A stretch of 64,000 nt of DNA from an uncultured Prevotellaceae bacterium (GTDB lineage Bacteria > Bacteroidota > Bacteroidia > Bacteroidales > Bacteroidaceae): positions 1 to 64,000 of the forward strand of contig OMZS01000016.1 in the NCBI GenBank assembly GCA_900315565.1, given 5' to 3'. Position numbers and translations under genes: made by a program. Under the pieces are notes generated by a model. The model did not search any database, was not told where the DNA came from, and worked only from the letters and a program-made list of their open reading frames with translations. Each line of letters opens with the position of its first letter. Within the stretch, counting starts at the first letter, position 1. This document shows positions 25,380 through 35,544 of the stretch, piece by piece.

Positions 25380-26666
25380 ATGAGGAAAAACATGTTATTG
25401 GTGTTGCTGCTGGCAGCCGTTGTGCAGCTACAGGCACAGATTCGTGGAAACAATATTCAAGTGCTGGTGCAGCCCGACCACAAGGACTGGACCTACCGCA
25501 CAGGCGAAAAGGCCACGTTCACCGTGAGCGTGCTGAAGTCGGGCACGTTGCTCGACGGTGTGAAGGTGGATTGTCAGGCCGGCCCCGAAATGTATCAGGA
25601 CGCCAAGAAGAGCGTCACCCTGAAAGACGGACAGCTGAAACTCACGGGCACCCTGAAGCAACCCGGTTTCTATCGCGTGGATGTGACAGCCCATGTGGAT
25701 GGCAAGGACTACAAGGGAGCTTGCGGAGCCGCTTTCTCGCCCGAACAGTTGCAGCCCTCAACGGTGATGCCCAAGGACTTCAACGATTTTTGGCAGAATG
25801 CCATTAAGGAAGCTCGTAAAACCGACCTCGACCCAACCAAGCGCCTGCTGCCCGAGCGTTGCACCAAGGACGTGAATGTCTATGAGGTGTCGTTCCAGAA
25901 TGTGCGCTGGGGCAGCCGAACTTATGGCATTCTGTGTGTGCCTGTTAAGGAGGGCCGCTATCCTGCGCTGTTGCGCGTGCCAGGTGCTGGCGTACGTCCT
26001 TATGGCGGCGATATCTATACCGCCTCGCAGGGAGCCATTACGCTGGAGATTGGCATCCACGGCATTCCCGTCACCATGGAGCAGTACATCTACGACAATC
26101 TGCACAACGGAGCGCTGAACGGTTACTGGAACTTCGGCATGGACAACCGCGACGAGAGCTACTACAAGCATGTGGTGATCGGCTGCATCCGAGCCCTCGA
26201 CTACATCGCCGAATACACCCCTTGGAACAATAAGGAAATGGGCGTGACGGGCAGCAGCCAGGGCGGTTTCCTGACACTGGCCACTGCCGCTCTGGACAAG
26301 CGCATCACCTATTATGCCCCTGTGCATGCCGCTCTGTGCGACCACACCAACTCGCTTCGTGGCGTGGCCTGCGGATGGCCCCACTATTTCTACTGGAACA
26401 AAGGCAAGGGCATGGAGAAGAACATTGAGTGCTCGCGCTATTACGACGGAGTGAATTTTGCCCGCCTGATTACCAACGAGCAGCAGGGCTGGTTTTCGTT
26501 CGGGTACAACGATGACGTGGTGCCGCCCACCACTGCCTGGGCCACCTATAATGTGGTGACGGGGCCGAAACAGATTTCGCCCTATCAGGCCACTTGGCAC
26601 TTCTGGCATCAGGAGCAATGGGACGAGTGGGAAGACTGGCTGTTGAAACAAATGAATATCAAATAA
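25380..26666 (+). CDS. Secreted acetyl esterase of the AXE1/CE7 type
   Basis: A 428-residue exported protein. The ATG at 25380 gives the signal peptide MRKNMLLVLLLAAVVQLQAQ; the frame opens at a TTG four codons earlier. An N-terminal beta domain (about 25-125) precedes an alpha/beta-hydrolase domain with the nucleophile elbow GVTGSSQGGFLTLATAALD, an acid in FGYNDDVVPPT and the catalytic His in ATWHFWHQEQWDEW. AXE1/CE7 enzymes remove O-acetyl groups from sugars. In this cluster the likely substrate is acetylated mannan or galactoglucomannan. It lies 36 nt after the GH5 gene and 17 nt before GH26, consistent with one operon. Confidence 0.83.
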   Translation: MRKNMLLVLLLAAVVQLQAQIRGNNIQVLVQPDHKDWTYRTGEKATFTVSVLKSGTLLDGVKVDCQAGPEMYQDAKKSVTLKDGQLKLTGTLKQPGFYRVDVTAHVDGKDYKGACGAAFSPEQLQPSTVMPKDFNDFWQNAIKEARKTDLDPTKRLLPERCTKDVNVYEVSFQNVRWGSRTYGILCVPVKEGRYPALLRVPGAGVRPYGGDIYTASQGAITLEIGIHGIPVTMEQYIYDNLHNGALNGYWNFGMDNRDESYYKHVVIGCIRALDYIAEYTPWNNKEMGVTGSSQGGFLTLATAALDKRITYYAPVHAALCDHTNSLRGVACGWPHYFYWNKGKGMEKNIECSRYYDGVNFARLITNEQQGWFSFGYNDDVVPPTTAWATYNVVTGPKQISPYQATWHFWHQEQWDEWEDWLLKQMNIK

Positions 26667-26683
26667 TAAAAAGCAATCGTAAC

Positions 26684-27799
26684 ATGAAGAAACTATTGAT
26701 GACAGCAATGGTAGCAGCAGCGATAGTTGGCTGCTCGACACAGAAAGCAGAAACCGAAACGACTGTGGCTCAGCAGTTGGCCGCACGTCTTGACAGTCTG
26801 CAGCAGAAAGGCATCATGTTTGGCCATCAGGACGACCCGTTCTACGGTCTCACATGGGAGTATCAGGACGACAGCAGCGACGTGAAGAATGTTTGCGGCG
26901 ACTATCCCGCCGTGATGGGCTTCGAGTTGGGCGGCATTGAGATGGGCGACGCCAAGAGCCTCGACAGTGTGCCTTTCACCCGCATCACTCAGGAAATTAT
27001 CAACCATTATAACCGTGGTGGCATCATCACCATCAGCTGGCACCCGCGCAACCCCGTGACCACTATCGACGGCGGCGGCCCTGCCGGTCAGAAGTTTCCC
27101 GAGGGAACAGCATGGGACGTGACCGACTCCACGGTAGTGAAGAAGATTCTGCCCGGTGGCGAATGTCATGAGAAGTTCCAGACATGGATGCAGCGTCTCA
27201 GTGATTTCCTGGCAACGCTCAAGACCGCCGATGGCAAGAAGATTCCCATCATGTTCCGTCCGTGGCACGAAAACTCGGGCTCATGGTTCTGGTGGGGCGA
27301 GAAACTTTGTACGGTAGATGAGTACAAAGCCCTCTGGAACATGCTGCAAGACAAGCTGAAGGCCGACGGCTTCGACAACCTGCTGTGGTCTTACTCGCCC
27401 GGCATGGAAGACAATCTGACCGCTGAGCGTCTGCTTGTGCGCTATCCCGGCGACGACCGCGTGGATATGCTTGGACTGGACGGATACCAGTGGAATGCTG
27501 ATGAGAAAGACAAATTCATTGAGCGCGGCAAACAGAACCTCACTGTGCTGTGCGACGTGGCCAAAGAACACGGCAAGATTGCTGCCCTCACCGAGTGCGG
27601 ATTGAAAAACCTGACCGACCCCACGTGGTGGTCATCTACGTTGCTGCCCACCGTTGACGGATTCCCCATCAGCTATCTGCTCGTTTGGCGCAACTACAAG
27701 GACGAGTGGTTCGGCCCCTCGCCCGCCAAGCCCGACGCAGCCTCCTTCAAGGAATTCCATGCTAACGAAAAGACACTTTTCCTGAACGATATCAAATAA
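26684..27799 (+). CDS. GH26 beta-mannanase lipoprotein
   Basis: A 371-residue lipoprotein: signal [19 protein letters not shown] with lipobox Cys17, so probably anchored in the outer membrane. The GH26 catalytic domain shows the acid/base in [16 protein letters not shown] (Glu196) and the nucleophile in ALTECG (Glu304), plus [13 protein letters not shown]26 enzymes of Bacteroidetes release mannobiose or mannotriose from beta-mannan. Working with the GH5 enzyme it would supply disaccharides for the epimerase/GH130 route encoded just downstream. The ATG at 26684 is chosen for the signal peptide; the frame open from 26594 overlaps the esterase gene. Confidence 0.92.
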   Translation: MKKLLMTAMVAAAIVGCSTQKAETETTVAQQLAARLDSLQQKGIMFGHQDDPFYGLTWEYQDDSSDVKNVCGDYPAVMGFELGGIEMGDAKSLDSVPFTRITQEIINHYNRGGIITISWHPRNPVTTIDGGGPAGQKFPEGTAWDVTDSTVVKKILPGGECHEKFQTWMQRLSDFLATLKTADGKKIPIMFRPWHENSGSWFWWGEKLCTVDEYKALWNMLQDKLKADGFDNLLWSYSPGMEDNLTAERLLVRYPGDDRVDMLGLDGYQWNADEKDKFIERGKQNLTVLCDVAKEHGKIAALTECGLKNLTDPTWWSSTLLPTVDGFPISYLLVWRNYKDEWFGPSPAKPDAASFKEFHANEKTLFLNDIK

Positions 27800-27816
27800 A
27801 AAAAACTAATTATATC

Positions 27817-28983
27817 ATGACTGATTTTGCTAAGAGAGTGGAGGCACTACGCGCCCACCACGAGGAATTGCTCACGCGCAAGAACGAGCCCATAGAGTGG
27901 GGCAATGGTATTTACGACAAATGGAAGAACCCCATTCTTACTGCCGAGCATACACCGCTGGAGTGGCGTTACGACTTCTGCGAGAAAGACAATCCCTACC
28001 TGATGCAGCGCATCATGATGAACGCCACGCTCAACAGTGGTGCCATCAAGTGGGGCGACAAGTATTTGCTCATTGTGCGCGTTGAGGGTGCCGACCGTAA
28101 GAGCTTCTTTGCCGTGGCCGAAAGCCCCAATGGTGTTGATAATTTCCGTTTTTGGGAAGAGCCCGTCACCATGCCCGACGACGTGATTCCCGCTACCAAT
28201 ATTTATGACATGCGCGTCACTCGCCATGAGGACGGATGGATTTACGGCGTGTTCTGTGCCGAGCGCCATGATGACTCGCAGCCCGGCAACCTCAGTGCTG
28301 CCACGGCTACCGCCGGCATTGCCCGCACCAAGGACCTCAAGAACTGGGAGCGTCTGCCCGATCTGAAAACCAAGAGCCAGCAGCGCAACGTGGTACTGCA
28401 CCCCGAGTTTGTGGATGGTAAGTACGCCTTCTATACCCGCCCGCAGGACGGTTTCATCGACACGGGCAGCGGCGGCGGCATAGGCTGGGCGCTGGTGGAC
28501 GACATCACCCACGCCGAGGTGAAAGAGGAGAAAATCATCAATGCGCGCCACTACCACACCATTACCGAGGTGAAAAACGGCGAGGGCCCGCACCCCATCA
28601 AGACTCCAAAGGGTTGGCTGCATCTGGCCCATGGCGTTCGCGCCACTGCCGACGGACTGCGCTACGTGCTCTATATGTATATGACTGCCCTCGACGACCC
28701 CACGCGAGTGATAGCTCAGCCGGGCGGTTTCTTCCTCGTTCCTACGGGCGACGAGTATCTGGGCGACGTGATGAACGTGGCGTTTGCCAACGGTTGGATT
28801 GCCGACGACGACGGAAAGGTGTTTATCTACTATGCCTCGGCCGACACCCGCATGCACGTGGCCACATCAACCATCGACAAACTCGTTGACTACTGCATGA
28901 ATACCCCTGAGGATGGCCTCTATACCGCCGCCAGTGTGGAAACCATCAAGAAACTCGTGGCCAAAAACAAAAATAATAAGTAA
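27817..28983 (+). CDS. GH130 4-O-beta-D-mannosyl-D-glucose phosphorylase
   Basis: A cytoplasmic enzyme of 388 residues that splits beta-mannosyl-1,4-glucose with phosphate into mannose 1-phosphate and glucose. The protein lacks a signal peptide and follows the GH130_1 pattern throughout: [37 protein letters not shown]-like region, [59 protein letters not shown] and [20 protein letters not shown]. Together with the epimerase at 30420 it forms the known mannobiose to mannosyl-glucose to mannose 1-phosphate pathway, which saves one ATP. It is 17 nt after the GH26 gene. Confidence 0.93.
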   Translation: MTDFAKRVEALRAHHEELLTRKNEPIEWGNGIYDKWKNPILTAEHTPLEWRYDFCEKDNPYLMQRIMMNATLNSGAIKWGDKYLLIVRVEGADRKSFFAVAESPNGVDNFRFWEEPVTMPDDVIPATNIYDMRVTRHEDGWIYGVFCAERHDDSQPGNLSAATATAGIARTKDLKNWERLPDLKTKSQQRNVVLHPEFVDGKYAFYTRPQDGFIDTGSGGGIGWALVDDITHAEVKEEKIINARHYHTITEVKNGEGPHPIKTPKGWLHLAHGVRATADGLRYVLYMYMTALDDPTRVIAQPGGFFLVPTGDEYLGDVMNVAFANGWIADDDGKVFIYYASADTRMHVATSTIDKLVDYCMNTPEDGLYTAASVETIKKLVAKNKNNK

Positions 28984-28988
28984 AATAA

Positions 28989-29019
28989 TTTGAGTAATTG
29001 GAAATTATGATTACCTTTG
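28989..29019 (+). promoter_or_regulatory. Internal promoter before the transporter-epimerase pair
   Basis: TTTG (28989-28992) and TACCTTTG (29012-29019) are separated by 19 nt, only 6 nt after the GH130 stop codon. The transporter and epimerase may therefore be transcribed separately from the secreted enzymes. Confidence 0.65.
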
Positions 29020-29072
29020 TGCAATCCTTTAGTTTCTAATTACTCATTATTATCGATACACAGAAAAGAATC

Positions 29073-30416
29073 ATGGCAAGTCTAAAAGAAAAAATCGGCT
29101 ATGCACTTGGTGATGCAGCGGCCGGAGGTATTACGTGGAAAATCATGTCGATTGCTTTTCCGCTTTTCTTCACCAATGTGTTTGGCCTGACGGTTGCCGA
29201 CACGGCAACGCTGATGCTCATAGCCCGTATGTTCGACGTGGTCACCGACCCCTTGATGGGTTCATTGGCCGACCGCACACAGTCGCGCTGGGGCACCTAC
29301 CGTCCGTGGCTCATTTTCGGTGCCATTCCTTTGGGACTCATTTTTGCGCTGCTGCTCTATACCCCCGAATTCGGACCTGTGGGCAAGCGCATCTATGCCT
29401 ACACCATGTATTTGCTCATGATGGTGGTTTATACCGCCGTTAACGTGCCCTATGGCTCGCTCCTGGGCGTGATGACCAGCGACGACAATGAGAAGAATCA
29501 GTTCTCTTCGTTCCGCATGGTGGGTGCCTATGCCATGGGATTTGTCACGCTGTTGTCGTTCCCCTATCTGCAGAAGATGGTGGGCGGCACCGAGGCCCAT
29601 CAGTATGCGGTGTTGGGTGCTGGTTTTGGTGTGATAGCCGCTGCGGGCACCTTGGCCTGCGGTCTGCTCACCAAAGAGCGCCTGAAGCCCGTGCGCGCTG
29701 AGAAATTCTCGTTCAAGCCCTTTGCCGACTTGTTTAAAAACAAACCTTGGATTTACCTCACGCTCATCGGTATTTGCACCAACTTCTTCAACGGCTTCCG
29801 CTACGCTGTGGCAGGTTATCTGATGGAGTACTGTCTGCACGGCGACGTGACCGTGAGCGGACTCATCATCAACTACACCGTGTTCATGACCTTTGGCGAA
29901 GTCACCTGCATGATTTTTGGTGGCGTGTCGCCTAAGTTCACCCAGTGGGTGGGTTCCAAGGCCAAGGCCTTCACTTGGGCTGCCATCATTTGCTTCGTGT
30001 TCTCTGTGGCCTTCTTCTTCGTTCCCATGGATCCTGCCTACATTTGGGTGATGGTGGCACTGGTGATACTCACCTCCATCGGTATTGGCCTCTACTCGCC
30101 GCTGCTGTGGTCGATGTATGCCGACGTGGCCGACTGGGCTACCGAGAAAAACGGTGTTTCATCTACGGGTCTCATCTTCTCGTCGGGCACCATGGCACAG
30201 AAGTTTGGTACGGCCATCAGCGGTTCTCTGGTTGCCCTGTTCCTTGGCATGTCGGGCTTTATCTCCGGCACCGACGAGACAACGGGCCAGACCGTCATCA
30301 CCATCACCAACGAGGAGTCGGTGCGACAGATGATCTGGTCGCTCTTCTCGCTGTTCCCCGCAGTCATTGCGCTGATCATTGTGTTCCTGATTTACAAATA
30401 TCCTATTAAGAAGTAA
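29073..30416 (+). CDS. GPH-family (MelB-like) sugar:cation symporter
   Basis: A 447-residue inner-membrane transporter with about 12 helices. The start KEKIGYALGDAAAGGITWKIM and the segment ARMFDVVTDPLMGSLADRTQSRWGTYRPWL are hallmarks of the glycoside-pentoside-hexuronide family, which couples sugar uptake to H+ or Na+. Given its neighbours, it probably imports mannobiose or mannosyl-glucose. The stop is 3 nt before the epimerase ATG, indicating translational coupling. Confidence 0.9.
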   Translation: MASLKEKIGYALGDAAAGGITWKIMSIAFPLFFTNVFGLTVADTATLMLIARMFDVVTDPLMGSLADRTQSRWGTYRPWLIFGAIPLGLIFALLLYTPEFGPVGKRIYAYTMYLLMMVVYTAVNVPYGSLLGVMTSDDNEKNQFSSFRMVGAYAMGFVTLLSFPYLQKMVGGTEAHQYAVLGAGFGVIAAAGTLACGLLTKERLKPVRAEKFSFKPFADLFKNKPWIYLTLIGICTNFFNGFRYAVAGYLMEYCLHGDVTVSGLIINYTVFMTFGEVTCMIFGGVSPKFTQWVGSKAKAFTWAAIICFVFSVAFFFVPMDPAYIWVMVALVILTSIGIGLYSPLLWSMYADVADWATEKNGVSSTGLIFSSGTMAQKFGTAISGSLVALFLGMSGFISGTDETTGQTVITITNEESVRQMIWSLFSLFPAVIALIIVFLIYKYPIKK

Positions 30417-30419
30417 CTC

Positions 30420-31700
30420 ATGAACGAAACCGTAAGGATACTGAAAGCAGAAGTTCAGGATGTGTTGGAAAACAACATTCTGAACTTTTGGCTTGATAAG
30501 ATGCAGGACACCGAAAACGGTGGTTTCTACGGCCGTATCGACGGCCACGGACAGTTGCATGCCGATGCCGAAAAAGGAGCCATCCTGAATGCGCGCATCC
30601 TTTGGGCTTTTTCGGCAGCCTACCGTGTGTTGCGCAAACCTGAATACCTGGAGGCAGCCACCCGTGCCAAGGACTACATTGTTGAGCATTTCTTCGACTG
30701 GGAGTGCGGCGGCTGTTTTTGGAGCCTCGACTATTTGGGCCAGCCTCTCGACACCAAAAAGCAGTTCTATGCCATTGGATTCATGATTTACGGGCTTTCG
30801 GAGTACGCCCGCGCTACTGGCGACCGCGAGGCGCTCGACTATGCCATACAGCTTTACGAATGTATAGAGGAGCACTCGTTCGACAAGGTGAACAATGGCT
30901 ATATTGAAGCCTGCACCCGCGAATGGGGCGAGATAGGCGACATGCGCCTTTCTGAGCTGGATGCCAATTATCCCAAGTCGCAGAACACCCACTTGCACAT
31001 CATCGAACCCTACACCAACCTCTACCGTTGCCTGAAGGAGTTCAGGGCAGCGTCGTCGTGCGACTACGTTCCCGCTATTGGTGCGGTGCTGCCAGTGGGC
31101 ATCACAGTGCCGCAGGAAACCGTCAACCGCATCGAGGACTCGCTACGCAACATCATCGGCATCTTCACCGACCGCATTCTGAATCCTGAAACCCACCATC
31201 TCGACCTCTTTTTCGAGAACGACTGGACGCGCGGCGCGGGACGGCTGGAAAGTTACGGCCATGACATAGAGTGTTCGTGGCTGATGCACGAGGCTGCGCT
31301 GGTGCTGGGCGACGCAAAGGTGCTCCGGAAAATGGAGCCCATCGTCAGAATGGTGGCCGAGGCCAGCGCTAAGGGACTGAATGCCGACGGCTCGATGATA
31401 CATGAAGCCAATCTCGATACGGGTCACGTTGACAGCGACTTGCACTGGTGGGTGCAAGCCGAGAATGTGGTGGGATGGGTGAACATCTATCAGTATTTCG
31501 GTGACGAAACCGCTCTGGAAAAAGCCATTCGCTGCTGGCAGTACATCAAAGACCAGCTCATCGACTGGGAGGGCGGTGAATGGCATTGGAGCCGCCACAA
31601 GGACGGCTCGCTCAACCTTGACGACGACAAGGCCGGATTCTGGAAATGTCCCTATCACAACAGCCGCATGTGCCTGGAAATCATGGAACGTAGTTTCTGA
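30420..31700 (+). CDS. Cellobiose 2-epimerase (AGE family)
   Basis: A cytoplasmic 426-residue enzyme expected to epimerise the reducing-end sugar of beta-1,4-mannobiose to give mannosyl-glucose for the GH130 enzyme. The (alpha/alpha)6-barrel signatures are NGGFYGRIDGHG, KGAILNARILWAFSAAYR, HLHIIEPYTNLYRCL, YGHDIECSWLMHEAA, HWWVQAENVVGW, and the C-terminal WHWSRHKDGSLNLDDDKAGF with KCPYHNSRMCLE, all typical of cellobiose 2-epimerases and not N-acylglucosamine epimerases. It is last in the cluster; a terminator follows at 31735. Confidence 0.92.
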   Translation: MNETVRILKAEVQDVLENNILNFWLDKMQDTENGGFYGRIDGHGQLHADAEKGAILNARILWAFSAAYRVLRKPEYLEAATRAKDYIVEHFFDWECGGCFWSLDYLGQPLDTKKQFYAIGFMIYGLSEYARATGDREALDYAIQLYECIEEHSFDKVNNGYIEACTREWGEIGDMRLSELDANYPKSQNTHLHIIEPYTNLYRCLKEFRAASSCDYVPAIGAVLPVGITVPQETVNRIEDSLRNIIGIFTDRILNPETHHLDLFFENDWTRGAGRLESYGHDIECSWLMHEAALVLGDAKVLRKMEPIVRMVAEASAKGLNADGSMIHEANLDTGHVDSDLHWWVQAENVVGWVNIYQYFGDETALEKAIRCWQYIKDQLIDWEGGEWHWSRHKDGSLNLDDDKAGFWKCPYHNSRMCLEIMERSF

Positions 31701-31734
31701 GCAAGGCACTGGCCAAGGATAGGCTGACTATAAG

Positions 31735-31812
31735 AAATGGAATAACAAGAACAGGACAGTTTCTTAGCGCGATGCATGGACAGGCTGTTGTTCTTGTTAT
31801 TCCATTTTTTTT
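31735..31812 (+). terminator. Terminator of the mannan cluster
   Basis: A 19-bp perfect stem (AAATGGAATAACAAGAACA at 31735-31753 with 31789-31807), with a 35-nt loop that can form further pairs, is followed by T residues. Confidence 0.75.
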
Positions 31813-31907
31813 GTTGGCGCGAATTATGGTTGACGGCTCTTTGTTTTGCGTGACAAAATGTGGCAAAGCCATGAGAAGCGGTGGATGCCGTTCAAAAGAA
31901 TAACCCA

Positions 31908-33941
31908 TTAGAAGAACAAGAACTTCTTTTTCTTCTTCTCAGCGGGGTTCTCATCCTTTTTGTTTTGTTGCTTTTGCTGTTCTTTCTCCAGCTTTTTCTG
32001 CTGCTTCTCCAGTTTCCTTTGCTCCTTCTCCAGTTTTTTCTGTTTTCTTCGTTCCTCTCTTTGTTTCTGGTTTTTTTCCGAAAGCGGATGGAACTTAATG
32101 CCGGGGTGAGTGATTTTCACTTTGTGCATATCGTCGGTGTCGGTAAACGTGAAACTGAAGAACAGGTCTCTGATGCGGCCGTGCTTCATCACGTTGCCGG
32201 TAGCCTCGGCTCCGTCGCTCAGAATGTCGGCTGAGAGGTTTCTTAGGTGGACGCCGTGATACGAGCAGTCGTTCACCACTGCGTTCACCGTCCCTATGGG
32301 CAGCTTGCCGCCTTTCTGTTTGCGGATGGCGGCGGTGCGTGCTTTCGAAATGTCGAACTTGAAGTCGGCACTGGCATCAATGACTCCCAGTTTTTCTAAC
32401 TCCATGACGCGGCCCAGGGCCAGATTGGTTGAGTTGGCCCTGCCGCTGACATATTTGTTGTTTTCGTCGAGAGTGAAGTTGAAGTTCAGGTTTCCGGCGG
32501 CTGTGCGCAGCAGTCCCTCAAATTTCTCTTTTCTCCAGAGTATTTGCACATTGCCTCTATAGTGCAGGTTGCCCAGGTTGCGCAGCTGTCGCATCATGAG
32601 CTTCTTCACTTTAAACTGCCGGATGATTTTCTCTGTGATGTGGTTCTTGGCATACAAGGTGGCCACATTGAAATGAATGTCGATAAGATGTTTTTCTTTC
32701 AGGTGGCTGATGCCTCCTTTGGCAGAAATTTGCAGATTCTTGTTGGAGTTGATCACCCTGATGTTTCTGAAACTTATGCCGTTTTCGTTGCCGCTCATGC
32801 TGACGTTCAGGTGTAAGGGAATGGTGAAGTTGGCCAGCACCGGAGCGAATGTTCGTGCAATGTCTTTCAGCACCACTCTGCCTTTGATGAGGCCGGTGGA
32901 GTAGGCCAGCGGCTTTGCTTCTTTCTTGTTGGGCAGTTGTAAGTCGGCGTTGGCTATCACGAGTTTCGTGTCGCCTTGTTGCAGTTCGGTGTTTTGCAGC
33001 TTGAGTGTGCCTTTGGTATAGGCGATTTGGGTCTTCAGGTTGCGCAGGTCAATGCCAGTTGTCTTGTCGGTTGCCTTACATTGGGTGATGACGGCCTTGA
33101 GCGTGTCCTTCTTCGTCGGGTCGATGTTGATGCTCATGTCGGCAACGATGTTGAGATGCCCCAGGTCGAAGAAACCGCGTTTGGGATGTTGGGCGTTTTT
33201 GCGTGGCTTGTGGTTGTCGGTGATGTAGTTTAGCCCGCCCAGCTCAGCATTGTAGCTTGTGCCTTGCTGCGCCACGTTCAGTTTTCCGACCGCTGCCCGG
33301 CAGCTCACCTTGCCTTTCTTCCGCTGTGCCGTCCATGCGGCCTTCAGGCTGTCGATGCTGACGCTGAGCTGTTTGTTGCCGTCGGTCTGATAGTCGGCTG
33401 AGGCCAACCGCAGGTCGTAAATGTCATATTTCACGTGAATGTTGTTGAGCTTGGCGTGGCTCACGTCGATGGAGAGTTTCTTTTTCTTCTTTTTCTTTTC
33501 AGTTTCGGTGGCAGCAGGCTTTTTGTCTTTCTTGAATGCGTCTATCACAAATTGGTAGTTGGCCGGTTGGCTTTCTGTCTTTTTGGTCAGCAGCGCGTTC
33601 ATTCCGTCTATTTCCGCTTTTTCCACCACGATGCGCTTGCTGAGCAGCGGCCGTAGCCGCAGGTTGGCCGAGAGTTGTTCTATTTGCAGCATCTTGCGGT
33701 GCTGCTGGTCGTCAATCTCTATGTCGTACAACATGACGCTCCCCCTGAGAATGCTGATGTCGGCGCGGCTGATGCTCACGCGGGTTCCCAATTTTTCGCT
33801 CAGCATGGTGGTGGCGCGCTCCAACACCTTCTGCCTCACCGATGGCAGGCTGGTGAGCACAACGGCTGCCACCAGCAGAACGGCCGTGGCTATTCCGATG
33901 GCGGCAAGGATTCTGAGGATGACGCGCCCGGTTCGCTTCAT
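31908..33941 (-). CDS. AsmA-like membrane-anchored protein with Lys/Glu-rich tail
   Basis: A 677-residue protein. One N-terminal membrane anchor (RVILRILAAIGIATAVLLVAAVVLTSLP) is followed by an AsmA-type start (VRQKVLERATTMLSEKLGTRVSISRADISILRGSVMLYDIEI). A long series of beta strands follows, interrupted by a poly-Lys stretch near 150. The last 70 residues are a highly charged helix (repeated KLEKEQRK/KQQKKLEK motifs) ending KKKKKFLFF. AsmA/TamB relatives help move lipids or outer-membrane proteins across the envelope; this protein is shorter than TamB. It is transcribed leftwards and lies 62 nt after pepD on the same strand. Confidence 0.75.
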   Translation of the reverse strand: MKRTGRVILRILAAIGIATAVLLVAAVVLTSLPSVRQKVLERATTMLSEKLGTRVSISRADISILRGSVMLYDIEIDDQQHRKMLQIEQLSANLRLRPLLSKRIVVEKAEIDGMNALLTKKTESQPANYQFVIDAFKKDKKPAATETEKKKKKKKLSIDVSHAKLNNIHVKYDIYDLRLASADYQTDGNKQLSVSIDSLKAAWTAQRKKGKVSCRAAVGKLNVAQQGTSYNAELGGLNYITDNHKPRKNAQHPKRGFFDLGHLNIVADMSINIDPTKKDTLKAVITQCKATDKTTGIDLRNLKTQIAYTKGTLKLQNTELQQGDTKLVIANADLQLPNKKEAKPLAYSTGLIKGRVVLKDIARTFAPVLANFTIPLHLNVSMSGNENGISFRNIRVINSNKNLQISAKGGISHLKEKHLIDIHFNVATLYAKNHITEKIIRQFKVKKLMMRQLRNLGNLHYRGNVQILWRKEKFEGLLRTAAGNLNFNFTLDENNKYVSGRANSTNLALGRVMELEKLGVIDASADFKFDISKARTAAIRKQKGGKLPIGTVNAVVNDCSYHGVHLRNLSADILSDGAEATGNVMKHGRIRDLFFSFTFTDTDDMHKVKITHPGIKFHPLSEKNQKQREERRKQKKLEKEQRKLEKQQKKLEKEQQKQQNKKDENPAEKKKKKFLFF

Positions 33942-34003
33942 TTCTTTTTCTGGGGGGTGTGAGACAGCCTTGGGATGTTAACTCCCTTACTCCCAATAAA
34001 AAC

Positions 34004-35443
34004 CTACGCCATTCGCTTGAGCAACTCAATGAATACGCGCCAGATGTCGCCGATGGTGCTCAGTTCCACGCGCTCGCTGGTGGAGTGGGGCTCTACGATG
34101 CGTGGGCCGATGCTGGCAATCTCTATACCAGGATACTTCTCGACGAAATAGCCAGCCTCCAGCACAAAGTGCATGGCCACCTTGCGGGGCCGCCAGCCCA
34201 GCACGTCGTTGAACGTGTCGGAGGTGAGGCGCAGAAACTCCGACTCCTGGTTCTCCTGCCAAGCGGGAGCCGACATCACCACCTCGGAAGTGGCTCCGGC
34301 CTTGGCAAAGGCCTTGGCAATGTCGCGGCCCAGGGCTATCATGTCGCGGTCGATGAAGCTGCGTGTGTGGGTGGAGACCAGAATGTGGTCGGCCTCGCTC
34401 ACAATGCGCCCCACGTTGTTCGAGGTCTCGACGGTACCCTCCATCGTCTCGCTCATTTTCACCACGCCCTGCGGCACTTGCTCGAGCACGGTGAGCAGCG
34501 ATTCCCAGCTCTTGCGGCTCAGAATGGTTCCCTGCCGTTCGCATTTTTCTATGTGGCAGCCAATGTTGGGGTCGTTCTGTCCGTATTCCTGGCGTATCCA
34601 CTCGTTGAGGCTCTGCTCTTGCGACTTGACAAACTCGGCCGCCTCGCCCGAAGGCACGCACACGATGATTTCGGCCGACGAGGCGATGCTGGCGTTGGCC
34701 TCGCCCACGCGGATGCTGCTGATGTCGAAGTCGTAGTCGTTGTAGATGGCGGCAAGGATGGCCCACGTGAGTACCGTTGCACTGGCCCGGCCTTTGTTGA
34801 TGTCAACGCCCGAGTGTCCGCCCAGTCCGCCGCTGATGCTGATGCGATACCAGCGGCGCTTGCCGCCCGGCGACGGTTGGTGCTCGGTAGGAATGCGGTG
34901 CAGCTGCAGGTAGGCACCTGCTGCGCCGGTGGTGATGGTGTCGTAGTCTTCGGAGTCCAGGTTGATGACCTTCCTTCCGCGAATGAAGTCGGCGGCGAGG
35001 TTGGCTGCGCCCGACATTCCGTCCTCCTCGTTGGTGGTGGTGATGACCTCCATGGGGCCGTGCACAATTTGTTCACTGGCCAGCACGGCCAGGGCCATAG
35101 AGAGGCCGATGCCGTTGTCGGCTCCGAGCGATGTGCCGCGGGCCTTCAGCCATCCGTTGTCCTCGTAGGGCTGGATGGGGTCGGTGAGCGGGTTCTTCAT
35201 GCCCACGCACACCATGTCCATGTGGTTGAGCACCACTACGGGCTCTGCCGCTTCGTGTCCGGGTGTGGCTGGCTTGCGAATGACCACGCAGTTTTGCGCA
35301 TCGCGCTGATATTCAAGGCCGTGCTCACGGGCAAACTGGCAGAGAAAGTCGGCTACTTGCTCCTCGTGGTGCGAGGGACGGGGTATCTGGTTGAGTTGTT
35401 TGAAGATGTTGAAAACAGCCTCGGTTGACGGATAGTTTTCCAT
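34004..35443 (-). CDS. pepD: Aminoacyl-histidine dipeptidase (PepD, M20 family)
   Basis: A 479-residue cytosolic zinc peptidase that hydrolyses dipeptides such as those with C-terminal His. The metal-site signatures are VVVLNHMDMVC (first His/Asp), GTSLGADNGIGLSMA (bridging Asp), TTTNEEDGMSGAANL (Glu base) and a late His in VEPHSTSERVE. The dimerisation/lid domain lies in the middle (RISISGGLGGHSGVDIN). Length matches PepD (about 480). A -7 element TATCTTTG (minus strand, 35518-35511) lies about 70 nt upstream; its TTTG partner at 35544-35541 falls on the edge of the CTAG palindrome of the 21-bp repeat locus, at a slightly long spacing of 22. Confidence 0.94.
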   Translation of the reverse strand: MENYPSTEAVFNIFKQLNQIPRPSHHEEQVADFLCQFAREHGLEYQRDAQNCVVIRKPATPGHEAAEPVVVLNHMDMVCVGMKNPLTDPIQPYEDNGWLKARGTSLGADNGIGLSMALAVLASEQIVHGPMEVITTTNEEDGMSGAANLAADFIRGRKVINLDSEDYDTITTGAAGAYLQLHRIPTEHQPSPGGKRRWYRISISGGLGGHSGVDINKGRASATVLTWAILAAIYNDYDFDISSIRVGEANASIASSAEIIVCVPSGEAAEFVKSQEQSLNEWIRQEYGQNDPNIGCHIEKCERQGTILSRKSWESLLTVLEQVPQGVVKMSETMEGTVETSNNVGRIVSEADHILVSTHTRSFIDRDMIALGRDIAKAFAKAGATSEVVMSAPAWQENQESEFLRLTSDTFNDVLGWRPRKVAMHFVLEAGYFVEKYPGIEIASIGPRIVEPHSTSERVELSTIGDIWRVFIELLKRMA

Positions 35444-35510
35444 GTCTTTTCGTTAGGTTATTATTGTGTTTATGAAAGGTATTGTTGGGTGTTGTTTCAC
35501 CTTTTGCCCA

Positions 35511-35544
35511 CAAAGATAATACAATCCCGTGGAATAGCAGCAAA
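35511..35544 (-). promoter_or_regulatory. Probable pepD promoter touching the repeat palindrome
   Basis: Reading leftwards, TTTG (35544-35541) and TATCTTTG (35518-35511) are 22 nt apart. The -33 box is the edge of the AAATTTTCTAGAGAATTT palindrome, so the repeat may influence pepD expression. Confidence 0.45.

Noticed and set aside
33959-35428. 489-codon frame opposite pepD
   Set aside because: Antisense shadow of PepD with His/Val-rich low-information sequence.
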